DNA from: an uncultured Pelagibacteraceae bacterium
GTDB lineage: Bacteria; Pseudomonadota; Alphaproteobacteria; Pelagibacterales; Pelagibacteraceae
Direction: 5' to 3'
Assembly: GCA_902579465.1 (NCBI GenBank)
Contig: CACHGV010000001.1
Location: 1 to 64,000, forward strand
Length of the DNA stretch: 64,000 bases
Shown here: piece after piece, positions 38,842-46,474 of the stretch
How the letters are laid out: each line of letters begins with the position of its first letter
Position numbering within the stretch: position 1 is the stretch's first letter
Translations under genes and position numbers: made by a program
The notes under the pieces: model-generated
Seen by the model: the letters and a program-made list of their open reading frames with translations, nothing else
Told to the model about the DNA's origin: nothing
Databases searched by the model: none

Positions 38842-39051
38842 TTAATTATTTACAGATGCGGAACTCTCGATAGTCTTCTTTTTAGCTAGTTTTTTGTTTT
38901 TTTTTTCAGCAACTCTTTTTTCAATACTTGCAATTTTAATATTAATTTTAGATAATTTTTTTTCTTTTAAATTGATCTTATTTTTAAGTTTTTCTATTAA
39001 CTTGATAACCTTTTTTTTTCTTTTTTCATTTTTCTTTAACTTTTTACTCAT
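38842..39051 (-). CDS. Small lysine-rich coiled-coil protein, unknown function
   Basis: 69 residues, about 25 of them Lys, with heptad-like spacing of Ile/Leu (about 15-50) suggesting a basic coiled coil, and a short uncharged tail (SSASVNN). No signal peptide or membrane helix. The start is supported by a full AGGAGG Shine-Dalgarno five bases before the ATG, which is rare in this window and suggests high translation. It lies downstream of the diacylglycerol-kinase-like gene on the same strand, with an 88-base gap. Nucleic-acid or ribosome binding is possible from charge alone; no family was recognised. Confidence 0.65.
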   Translation of the reverse strand: MSKKLKKNEKRKKKVIKLIEKLKNKINLKEKKLSKINIKIASIEKRVAEKKNKKLAKKKTIESSASVNN

Positions 39052-39139
39052 AATGACCTCCTGTGTAATTTTATAATAATTATATTTAAATTAAATATCT
39101 TAGTAAAATGATTTTTTGATAAATTCTCTTATTTAAAAG

Positions 39140-40027
39140 TTATGCTGTTAATATGTTAAAATATTTTCCTGATTTCCTTAATTCTACGTTATCACAATAT
39201 TGATATTTATCACCATCAATTTGAATTGGAATTTTTTTCCCTTGTCCATCAATTTTTAGCTCACTGGAATAAGATGTTATAACACTCGTAGACTTCGATA
39301 AATCTCCAAAAAAAATAATCAAATAAATATAATAAAGTATTTTTATTCTTGTAAGGTCTTTGAATACATAAGTAATAATTTTGTTATCAAATATATTTGT
39401 TTTATTAATTTTGTAGTGACCCGCATAATAATTGGTATTAGAACATAACACCCAGTCAGCTATATGATTTTGACCATCTATGTTAACTTTTAATTTTTGA
39501 TTTTTCATTAACAAAAATTTTTGCAATCCTTTATATCCAAAAATAATTTTACCTAACAGTTTTTTTAGAGAACTATTAATTGAATGGACTATCGTTGCAT
39601 CCCAACCTATACCTGCCATTAAAATAAAATAATCATTATTGATTTTTACTAAATTAGTTTGTTTTAAATTGTTTGATTGTAAAATTTGAACAATTTTACT
39701 TATTTTTTTACTCATATTTAGTTCAGCTTGAAGTAAATTAGCAGTTCCAGCTGGTATATAACCAATAGCAAAATCTTTTTTTGGAACAAAATTATTTTTA
39801 ATAAGTTTGTTTATTGCAAATGATACTGAACCATCGCCTCCAGCAACTACAAGTCTATCTATATTTAACTTAGAAATATTTTTAAATACTGCCTCTGCTT
39901 TATCCACGCTCTCAGTTTCAAAAAAAGAAACATCGTTATACTTAGAAAGTTCATCAGAAATTTTTTTTATAAATTTAGATTTTCTGCCAGAGGAAGCGTT
40001 TTTGTTGTAAATAATGCAATATTTCAT
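39140..40027 (-). CDS. Diacylglycerol kinase-like lipid kinase (YegS/DAGK family)
   Basis: 295 residues from the chosen ATG at 40027 (MKYCIIYNKNASSG), the natural start of the catalytic domain; the open frame runs a little further upstream. Motifs: NKNASSG (nucleotide-binding), VVAGGDGSVSFAINKL (GGDG loop), YIPAGTANLLQAE, and a C-terminal sandwich domain with KIPIQIDGDKYQ. The family phosphorylates diacylglycerol or similar lipids with ATP. It diverges from the plcP-like gene across 86 bases. Next to a diacylglycerol-producing phospholipase, a role in recycling diacylglycerol to phosphatidic acid is a reasonable inference. Confidence 0.82.
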   Translation of the reverse strand: MKYCIIYNKNASSGRKSKFIKKISDELSKYNDVSFFETESVDKAEAVFKNISKLNIDRLVVAGGDGSVSFAINKLIKNNFVPKKDFAIGYIPAGTANLLQAELNMSKKISKIVQILQSNNLKQTNLVKINNDYFILMAGIGWDATIVHSINSSLKKLLGKIIFGYKGLQKFLLMKNQKLKVNIDGQNHIADWVLCSNTNYYAGHYKINKTNIFDNKIITYVFKDLTRIKILYYIYLIIFFGDLSKSTSVITSYSSELKIDGQGKKIPIQIDGDKYQYCDNVELRKSGKYFNILTA

Positions 40028-40034
40028 AATAAAT

Positions 40035-40063
40035 TTTAATATTTCCTTAACATTACTATGGCA
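40035..40063 (+). promoter_or_regulatory. Possible weak Pho-box-like repeat upstream of plcP
   Basis: TTTAATA, CTTAACA and TATGGCA start at 40035, 40046 and 40057, an 11-base period. They resemble degenerate copies of the TGTAA(C/T)A half-sites found upstream of pstS and phnX. The third copy is poor, and the element lies next to the start of the divergent kinase gene. Offered as a candidate only. Confidence 0.3.
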
Positions 40064-40113
40064 CAAAGAATTAAACGATTCTAGTGCAAATTGAATTAAA
40101 AAAAAAGGATTAA

Positions 40114-40932
40114 ATGAAACCTATATTAAAATACAAAAGTATATTCATTTCAGATGTGCATCTTGGTACTAAAGGTTGCCAAGCAAATAAATTGCTTGAA
40201 TTTTTTAAAAATACAAGATCAGAAAAACTTTACTGTGTAGGCGATATAATAGATGTTTGGGCACTTCAAAAAAATTTTTATTGGCCACAAGAACATAATG
40301 ACGTAATTCAAAAAATATTAAGAAAAGCAAGACATGGAACAGAAGTTTACTACGTTATAGGTAATCATGATGAAGTGTTTCGAAAATTTATTCCTATGCA
40401 TTTTGGACAGATAAAAATGATCAATAGAGTAATTCATCAGTCTGTTTTAAATAAAAAATATTTAGTTGTTCACGGTGATGCTTGGGATGGTGTTATGAGA
40501 TATGCCAAATGGTTGTCGAAGTTAGGCGCAATAGCCTATGAAATGCTATTGAAATTAAATGTAGTGATTAACTTTTTTAGACGTCTAAGAGGTAAAGGCC
40601 AGTGGTCTTTAGCAAAGTTTCTTAAATATAAGGTAAAAAATGCAGTTAAATATATGGGAGAATACGAAAAAACAATTGCAGAATATGGAAAGAAAAAAAA
40701 ATTTGATGGAATAATCTGTGGGCATATTCATCATGCCCAAAATGAAAATTATGATGGTGTTAATTATTTAAATTGTGGAGACTGGGTTGAGTCTTGTACT
40801 GCCTTAGTTGAAAACTTTGATGGAACGTTTGAAATAATTTATTGGGATAAATTAAGAGAAGAATTTTCAGATAGTCGTAATAATTCAGATAAAGAAGTAA
40901 TTGAAACTCCAGGTCTGAAAAAGGCATCATAA
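40114..40932 (+). CDS. plcP: PlcP-like phospholipase C (LpxH-like metallophosphoesterase)
   Basis: 272 residues, calcineurin-like metallophosphoesterase. Metal-binding motifs are complete: FISDVHLGTKG (D-x-H), VGDIIDVW (GD), VIGNHDE (GNHD), VVHGDAWD (GD), ICGHIHHAQ (GHxH). The sequence resembles the PlcP group known from Sinorhizobium and SAR11, which removes phospholipid head groups under phosphate starvation. lpxI is already present in the window, so an LpxH role in lipid A is unlikely. The downstream gene overlaps by one base and is an Agt-like glycosyltransferase, the usual PlcP partner. Substrate specificity is inferred from family and context. Confidence 0.85.
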   Translation: MKPILKYKSIFISDVHLGTKGCQANKLLEFFKNTRSEKLYCVGDIIDVWALQKNFYWPQEHNDVIQKILRKARHGTEVYYVIGNHDEVFRKFIPMHFGQIKMINRVIHQSVLNKKYLVVHGDAWDGVMRYAKWLSKLGAIAYEMLLKLNVVINFFRRLRGKGQWSLAKFLKYKVKNAVKYMGEYEKTIAEYGKKKKFDGIICGHIHHAQNENYDGVNYLNCGDWVESCTALVENFDGTFEIIYWDKLREEFSDSRNNSDKEVIETPGLKKAS

Positions 40933-41936
40933 TGAAAATATTAATTGTAACAGACGCTTATTTTCCTCAAGTAAATGGTGTGGTAAGAACTTTAAATGAA
41001 ACAGGAAAAAAACTTGAAGCAATGGGTCACGAAGTTGAGTATTTAAATCCCCAACTTTTCTTCACTGTGCCAATGCCTAAATATAATGAAATAAGACTTT
41101 CTGTGAATATTTGGCCAAGAGTAAGTCATTTAATAAAAAAAATAAATCCTTCAGCCATACATATAGCTACCGAAGGTCCTTTAGGATTTATGGCAAGAAG
41201 ATATTGTCTTAAAAATAATCTAAAGTTTACCACAAGTTTTCACACAAGATTTGATAAATATATGAAATTATATTTACCTTGGGTTCCTGAAAAATTATCA
41301 CAGAAATTCCTAAGCAACTTTCATAACAAAGCAGAAAAAATTTTGGTTACAACCGAATCTATGAAAAAAGAACTAATTCAAATTGGAGTAGATGAAAGTA
41401 AAATGGTTGTTTGGACAAGAGGTGCTGACCATGGATCGTTTAAAAATCCAAAAAAAATCAATTTAGAATATAAAAGGCCTATATGGATATATGTAGGTCG
41501 AGTGGCTATTGAAAAAAATATTCGTGCTTTTTTAAATCTAAAATTAGAAGGAACAAAACTTCTTGTTGGTAAAGGACCAGATATTGAAAAGTTAAAAAAA
41601 GAATTTCCAGATGCTCACTTCTTGGGTGAAAAAACTAATGGTGAATTAGCTTCATATTTTACATCATCTGATGTTTTTGTCTTTCCAAGCAAAACAGATA
41701 CGTTTGCAATTGTAATATGTGAATCCCTCAGTTGTGGTACACCAGTTGCAGCATTTCCTGTTCCTGGTCCTAAAGATATTTTCAAAGATAGTGAAATTAA
41801 TTGTTTAGATGAGGATTTAGAAAAATCCGCAATGAAAGCTCTAAAAGTTGAAAGAGAAAAGTGCCTAGAATACTCTAAAAACTTTACTTGGGATAAAACC
41901 GCAGAAATTTTTATTAATAATATCTCCCCTAATTAA
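40932..41936 (+). CDS. agt: Agt-like glycosyltransferase (glycolipid synthesis)
   Basis: 334 residues, GT4 family, GT-B fold. The N-terminal domain has TDAYFPQVNGVVRTL and HIATEGPLGFMARRY; the C-terminal domain has WIYVGRVAIEKNIRAFL and VFPSKTDTFAIVICESLSCGTPVAAFP. Close architecture to the glycosyltransferases that put sugars on diacylglycerol. One-base overlap with plcP couples the two: PlcP frees diacylglycerol and Agt glycosylates it, giving phosphorus-free membrane lipids. The sugar donor cannot be told from the sequence. Confidence 0.85.
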   Translation: MKILIVTDAYFPQVNGVVRTLNETGKKLEAMGHEVEYLNPQLFFTVPMPKYNEIRLSVNIWPRVSHLIKKINPSAIHIATEGPLGFMARRYCLKNNLKFTTSFHTRFDKYMKLYLPWVPEKLSQKFLSNFHNKAEKILVTTESMKKELIQIGVDESKMVVWTRGADHGSFKNPKKINLEYKRPIWIYVGRVAIEKNIRAFLNLKLEGTKLLVGKGPDIEKLKKEFPDAHFLGEKTNGELASYFTSSDVFVFPSKTDTFAIVICESLSCGTPVAAFPVPGPKDIFKDSEINCLDEDLEKSAMKALKVEREKCLEYSKNFTWDKTAEIFINNISPN

Positions 41937-41958
41937 GTAACTAAAATTTAAATAATTG

Positions 41959-41978
41959 CATATTAAATTTTTAATATG
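41959..41978. repeat. AT-only inverted repeat between agt and phoR
   Basis: CATATTAAA and TTTAATATG form a perfect 9-bp palindrome around TT, 30 bases before the phoR start. It could be a weak terminator or an operator. Nothing else is recognisable in the 71-base gap. Confidence 0.35.
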
Positions 41979-42007
41979 TTAATTATATACTTAACTTTTA
42001 GAACATC

Positions 42008-43162
42008 ATGATTGGCCTCTTTGAAATACTATTAATCTGTGTAATTATATTTCTGCTAATAATAATTTATTCAAACAGAAATAAAAAAAATACTGATGAT
42101 AAAATTATTATTTCAAAGTATGAAAAGGATGATAGCAAAACATTTATATTAGATGAATTAGAGGATCAATTTATAGCATTAGATAAATTAAATATTATAA
42201 AATATGCCAATCCAAGTGCCGAAAAAAGATTTGGTAAAAATATTTTAAATACACATCTCGGCACAATTTTAAGAAATCCTAATCTAGATGAAAAAATCAG
42301 AGAAGTTAAGTCTTCAAAAAAAACCAGTAATTTAGATTTAGAAATAAATTTGCCTTCATATCAGTATTACAGAATTTATGTGATTCCTGGACCAACTGTA
42401 ATTTTTACAGAAAAAGACTCTGTTGTTTTATTTTTAAAAGATCTTACTGAAATTTCAAAAGCACAAAAATTTAGAACTGACTTTGTTGCTAATGTTAGCC
42501 ATGAATTAAAAACTCCTCTTGTTTCAATTAAAGGCGCTATAGAGACAATAGAGGGTCCCGCTAAAGATGACGAAATAGCAAAGATAAAATTTCTTAAAAT
42601 AATCTCTTCACAAAGCAAAAGAATGGAAAATTTAATAAGTGATCTATTAATATTAAGCAGAATTGAACTCCAGGAGCATATAAGACCTGACAAACCAGTT
42701 AATTTGAAGAATGTATTGACAAAAGTAAAAGATGTTCATTTTACTAGCTTAAAAGAAAAAAATATTAATCTTGAAATTAATTTAGGTAATGTAAGTGATG
42801 TTATTGGTGATGAAGATAAATTAATAACAGTTTTTTCTAATTTATTAGACAATGCTATTAAATACTCAAAAGAAAAATCAACTATAAATATATTAGCTTC
42901 TCCAAGCAAAGGGAAACTCATAACAAAAGGAATTAAAATATCTGTATCTGATCAAGGTATTGGAATTCCCGAGGATCAAATTAACAGGGTAACTGAAAGA
43001 TTTTATAGAGTAGATGTTGAAGAGAGCAGGAAAGTTGGTGGAACAGGTTTAGGTCTTGCAATTGTCAAACATATAATTTCTCAACATAGAGGTGATTACG
43101 AAATAAAAAATCTTAATGGTAAAGGAACCGAAATTAACATTCATTTACCCAGTGAATTATAA
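42008..43162 (+). CDS. phoR: Phosphate-regulon sensor histidine kinase PhoR
   Basis: 384 residues. One transmembrane helix near the N-terminus (about 4-22), a PAS-like region (about 45-140), His-kinase acceptor His165 in VSHELKTPLVSIKG, and an HATPase domain with DNAIKYSKE, SDQGIGIPEDQ and GGTGLGLAIVKHI. There is no large periplasmic sensor domain, as expected for PhoR, which reads phosphate status through PstSCAB-PhoU. Its partner phoB lies at the far end of the pst operon, a common alphaproteobacterial layout. Confidence 0.94.
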   Translation: MIGLFEILLICVIIFLLIIIYSNRNKKNTDDKIIISKYEKDDSKTFILDELEDQFIALDKLNIIKYANPSAEKRFGKNILNTHLGTILRNPNLDEKIREVKSSKKTSNLDLEINLPSYQYYRIYVIPGPTVIFTEKDSVVLFLKDLTEISKAQKFRTDFVANVSHELKTPLVSIKGAIETIEGPAKDDEIAKIKFLKIISSQSKRMENLISDLLILSRIELQEHIRPDKPVNLKNVLTKVKDVHFTSLKEKNINLEINLGNVSDVIGDEDKLITVFSNLLDNAIKYSKEKSTINILASPSKGKLITKGIKISVSDQGIGIPEDQINRVTERFYRVDVEESRKVGGTGLGLAIVKHIISQHRGDYEIKNLNGKGTEINIHLPSEL

Positions 43163-43236
43163 ACTTCATATAATTTAACAATTTTCACAATATAATTTAA
43201 TTTGTAAATAACGGATTTTTTAAATAAGGTTGTTAA

Positions 43237-43869
43237 ATGAAAAAAATAATAATAAATTTTTTTATTTTTTCTTACTTATTCTTTAATTTTATATCAAATT
43301 CTTACTCTGAAGTTTCTAATAAAAAAGACATTACAACACTTTTAAGAAACCAACAACTTACTGTATTTGATATTGGTATTTTTAGAATGAAAAATGACTT
43401 AGAAAATACCAAAAACACTGTCAGTAAACATTTTCCATCTGACAAAGTAAACGTTGATCATATCTATACTGAGGTTTTAACTTCATTCTGGAGAGATACA
43501 ATTGATTTGATTGTATCAATCCCAATGAACAAAAACTTAAAAAAAGAAAATTATATGTCTGACATGTATAGATGTAAAAATATTTTCTTTTCTGTAAGAG
43601 ATCATTTGTTAAGAAAACAAAATGAGAGTAATTATAATTTTAATAGAGCCTCAAGTTATATAATTACTACTTTTTCTACCCCCACAAGTTGGCCTTCATG
43701 GAAATATGATCAAAAACAAGTAAAAGACCTTATATCAATGATACAACTAGAAGTTACTTTAAGACCAACAAAGAGCTTAGCACTAAGTGAAAATGTGAGC
43801 CCAATTCGTTGTAGAGGAGATTTAGCTGCAGATAATGATACTTTAATCATCTCTAAAAAATACAACTAA
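43237..43869 (+). CDS. Exported protein of unknown function in the Pho block
   Basis: 210 residues. A clear signal peptide (two Lys, then a hydrophobic stretch to about residue 25, cut near SYSEVS). The mature part has no recognised domain and holds two Cys (in YRCKNIF and IRCRGD). Mostly helical by appearance, with a Trp-rich segment (SWPSWKYDQ). It sits between phoR and the pstS Pho box, on the same strand. I do not recognise the family. Context suggests a periplasmic or envelope protein linked to phosphate limitation, but this is inference. Confidence 0.75.
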   Translation: MKKIIINFFIFSYLFFNFISNSYSEVSNKKDITTLLRNQQLTVFDIGIFRMKNDLENTKNTVSKHFPSDKVNVDHIYTEVLTSFWRDTIDLIVSIPMNKNLKKENYMSDMYRCKNIFFSVRDHLLRKQNESNYNFNRASSYIITTFSTPTSWPSWKYDQKQVKDLISMIQLEVTLRPTKSLALSENVSPIRCRGDLAADNDTLIISKKYN

Positions 43870-43880
43870 AAAGTTACCTA

Positions 43881-43909
43881 TTTAACAAAACTGTAACAAA
43901 TTTGTAATA
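43881..43909 (+). promoter_or_regulatory. Candidate Pho box upstream of pstS
   Basis: Three direct repeats with an 11-base period: TTTAACA (43881), TGTAACA (43892) and TGTAATA (43903). The spacing of 7-base half-sites by 4 bases is the PhoB-box layout (CTGTCAT-N4-CTGTCAT in E. coli). A -10-like TAAAAT lies 13 bases after the last half-site, 49 bases before the pstS start, as expected when PhoB replaces the -35 contact. Confidence 0.75.
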
Positions 43910-43977
43910 CTAGAGTCCTCAATAAAATTTATTAAGCGAGACGTTAATTAAATTTAATTCACGAAAGGATATTAAAA

Positions 43978-45012
43978 ATGAAAAAACTAACTATAGTCCT
44001 TGCTTCAATAGTTGCCATTTCTGTTGCCACTATTGCTCAAGCAAGAGATCAAATCAAAATAGTTGGATCATCTACTGTATTCCCTTACGCAACAATAGTT
44101 GCTGAAAGATTCGGGCAAACTGGATTTAAAACGCCAGTAATCGAGTCAACTGGTACAGGTGGTGGTGCAAAATTATTTTGTGCAGGTGTAGGAGAAGCTC
44201 ACCCTGATATAACAAATGCATCAAGAGCAATGAAAGATAAAGAAAAAGCTCTTTGCAAAAAAAATGGTGTTAATGAAATTGTTGAAGTTATTATCGGTAA
44301 CGATGGTATTACTTTAGCATACAGTGTTGACGCTGAACCAGTAAACTTCACTAAAGAACAACTTTGGAAAGCTTTAGCAAAACACTCAGTTGTTGATGGT
44401 AAATTAGTAGACAACATATACAAAACATGGGATCAAATAGATCCAAGTTTACCAAAACAAAAGATTTCAGTTATGATTCCCCCAGGAACATCCGGAACAA
44501 GAGATGCTTGGAATTCGTTAGTAATGAAAAAAGGTATGCCTAAAGAGGCTAAAGCATTATACAAAGCAGGTTTCGAAGCTGGAAATAAAAAATATAAAAA
44601 ACCACAAAAACTTTACAGAGAAGATGGTGCTGCTATTGAAGTTGGAGAGAATGATAGTTTAATTATTCAAAAATTATCGGAAGACAAAGAAATGTTTGGT
44701 TTTTTTGGATTTAGTTACTTCTTAGCCGCAAGAGATAAATTGCAAGCTGCAAGTATAGAAGGTGGTCAACCATCACTAGAATCTATCCAAGACTATAGTT
44801 ATGCTGTTGCTAGACCATTATTCTTTTACGTAAAAAAAGCTCATGTTGGTGTAATTCCAGGATTACATGAATTTGTAAAAGAATTCACTACAACTAAAGC
44901 TATTGGTAAAAGAGGTTACTTAGCGGAAATAGGACTTGTTCCACTTGATAAAGCAACTTACAGAACAGTTAGAGATAATTCGAAAGCTCTTACTGCAATG
45001 TCAATGGAGTAA
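43978..45012 (+). CDS. pstS: Phosphate ABC transporter substrate-binding protein PstS
   Basis: 344 residues with a signal peptide (about 1-22, ending IAQA-RD). Phosphate-binding motifs: IVGSSTVFPYA near the mature N-terminus, ESTGTGGGAKLFC, DITNASRAMKDKE, and PPGTSGTRDAW, matching the PstS loops that bind phosphate. The type resembles the longer PstS group of marine alphaproteobacteria. A clear AAAGGA ribosome site precedes the ATG. A strong terminator-like hairpin separates it from pstC, allowing excess PstS. Confidence 0.96.
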   Translation: MKKLTIVLASIVAISVATIAQARDQIKIVGSSTVFPYATIVAERFGQTGFKTPVIESTGTGGGAKLFCAGVGEAHPDITNASRAMKDKEKALCKKNGVNEIVEVIIGNDGITLAYSVDAEPVNFTKEQLWKALAKHSVVDGKLVDNIYKTWDQIDPSLPKQKISVMIPPGTSGTRDAWNSLVMKKGMPKEAKALYKAGFEAGNKKYKKPQKLYREDGAAIEVGENDSLIIQKLSEDKEMFGFFGFSYFLAARDKLQAASIEGGQPSLESIQDYSYAVARPLFFYVKKAHVGVIPGLHEFVKEFTTTKAIGKRGYLAEIGLVPLDKATYRTVRDNSKALTAMSME

Positions 45013-45019
45013 TATAATA

Positions 45020-45031
45020 TTTGTTAACAAA
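45020..45031. repeat. Second copy of palindrome TTTGTTAACAAA
   Basis: Identical to the 12-mer at 27977-27988. Here it lies between the pstS stop and its terminator hairpin. No function is known to me. Confidence 0.4.
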
Positions 45032-45034
45032 CTC

Positions 45035-45067
45035 AAAAGGGGCCCTATTAATTGGGCCCTTTTTTTT
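45035..45067 (+). terminator. Rho-independent-type terminator/attenuator after pstS
   Basis: AAAAGGGGCCC pairs with GGGCCCTTTTT around an 8-base AT loop, followed by a run of eight T. It lies 22 bases after the pstS stop. It would reduce read-through into pstC, a common device for over-producing the binding protein. Confidence 0.9.
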
Positions 45068-45091
45068 GTATAAATCTAAAGGAGCCAATAA

Positions 45092-46474
45092 TTGAATTCA
45101 GTAATATTTTTAACAATCGTTCTTTTAGCTTTATCCAGTTACTTCTTTGGAAGAAAAAAAGCTATTTTAATTCAATCTAACAAACGGTTAACAGCTCTTC
45201 CAAAATTTTATGGGTACTATCTTGCTATATGGTGTGGCGCACCCGCTTTTCTTTTGTATGCTTTATGGTCGATATTTGAACCTAGCATAGTAAGATTTTT
45301 TATACTTAGTGATTATTCTTCGCAAGGACTTCTAGAAGGAGAGTTGAATTTATTTTATGAAAAAGTAAAATCACTTTCTCGAAACCAGTATTCAGGAGAA
45401 CTTACTGCAGAGTTACAAAGATCAGCAGAAAAATATTTAAACTTTAGAGACATAGCAAAGTGGTCTAAGGTCGTTATAGTTTTATCATTATTAATTGCAT
45501 CAACAGGTTATGCGTATACAAAGATTTCAAACAACACTAAAACAAGAGAACCAGTTGAAATATTTCTTAAAGGAGTATTTTTTTTATCATCACTGGCAGC
45601 GATATTAACAACCATTGGTATTATTTTTTCCCTTTTGTTTCAAACAATAGAATTTTTTCAAGTTATCCCACTATTTGATTTTGTATTTGGAATGCACTGG
45701 TATCCTGCAAAAGCTTTTGTTCGAGATGCAAGTGAAGCACTTGATCCATCAATGTATAGTGATACTTTTGGTGCGGTTCCGATATTTGCAGGCACCTTTT
45801 TTATAGCTTTGATTGCAATGTGTGTTGCAATACCAATTGGTTTGTTAAGTGGTATATATATGGCGGAATATGCGAGCAAACGTTTAAGACAATATGCCAA
45901 ACCTGTCATTGAAATTTTAGCAGGAATTCCAACTGTTGTTTATGGTTTTTTTGCTGCTTTAACAGTTGGACCTTTTTTAAAAGACCTTGGATTATCATTA
46001 GGACTAGAGGTGTCAGCAGAAAGCGCACTGGCAGCCGGTGGTGTTATGGGAATTATGATTATTCCGTTTATATCAAGCTTAAGTGACGACGTAATTACAA
46101 GTGTTCCTCAAAATCTTAGAGATGGTAGCTATGCCATGGGAGCAACAAAATCTGAAACAATAAAAAGAGTAATTATTCCAGCTGCTTTACCTGGAATTGT
46201 TGGATCTATTTTATTAGGTGTTTCTAGAGCTATTGGTGAAACAATGATTGTTGTAATGGCATCAGGGTTGGCAGCAAACCTAACTCTTAATCCATTAGAG
46301 TCCACTTCAACAATAACTGCTCAAATTGTTGTTATCTTAATTGGTGATCAACAATTTGGGGATCCGAAAACCCAAGCAGCTTTTGCATTGGGATTAAGTT
46401 TATTTATAGTTACTTTAGTTTTAAATATTGTTGCCTTATCTGTTGTGAAAAAATATAGAGAGAAATATGAATAA
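45092..46474 (+). CDS. pstC: Phosphate ABC transporter permease PstC
   Basis: 460 residues, longer than E. coli PstC (319) because of an N-terminal region of about 150 residues with extra membrane helices, usual in alphaproteobacteria. The start is TTG, supported by AAAGGAG seven bases upstream. Core motifs: FGAVPIFAGTFFIALIAMCVAIPIG, EILAGIPTVVYGFFA, and the EAA loop LRDGSYAMGATKSETIKRVIIPAALPG, then GVSRAIGETMIV. It overlaps pstA by 8 bases. Confidence 0.95.
   Translation: MNSVIFLTIVLLALSSYFFGRKKAILIQSNKRLTALPKFYGYYLAIWCGAPAFLLYALWSIFEPSIVRFFILSDYSSQGLLEGELNLFYEKVKSLSRNQYSGELTAELQRSAEKYLNFRDIAKWSKVVIVLSLLIASTGYAYTKISNNTKTREPVEIFLKGVFFLSSLAAILTTIGIIFSLLFQTIEFFQVIPLFDFVFGMHWYPAKAFVRDASEALDPSMYSDTFGAVPIFAGTFFIALIAMCVAIPIGLLSGIYMAEYASKRLRQYAKPVIEILAGIPTVVYGFFAALTVGPFLKDLGLSLGLEVSAESALAAGGVMGIMIIPFISSLSDDVITSVPQNLRDGSYAMGATKSETIKRVIIPAALPGIVGSILLGVSRAIGETMIVVMASGLAANLTLNPLESTSTITAQIVVILIGDQQFGDPKTQAAFALGLSLFIVTLVLNIVALSVVKKYREKYE

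Noticed and set aside
40114..40932. LpxH (lipid A UDP-diacylglucosamine hydrolase) as the function of the metallophosphoesterase
   Set aside because: The window already carries LpxI inside the lpx operon, and the gene is coupled to an Agt-like glycosyltransferase in a phosphate block, which fits PlcP better.
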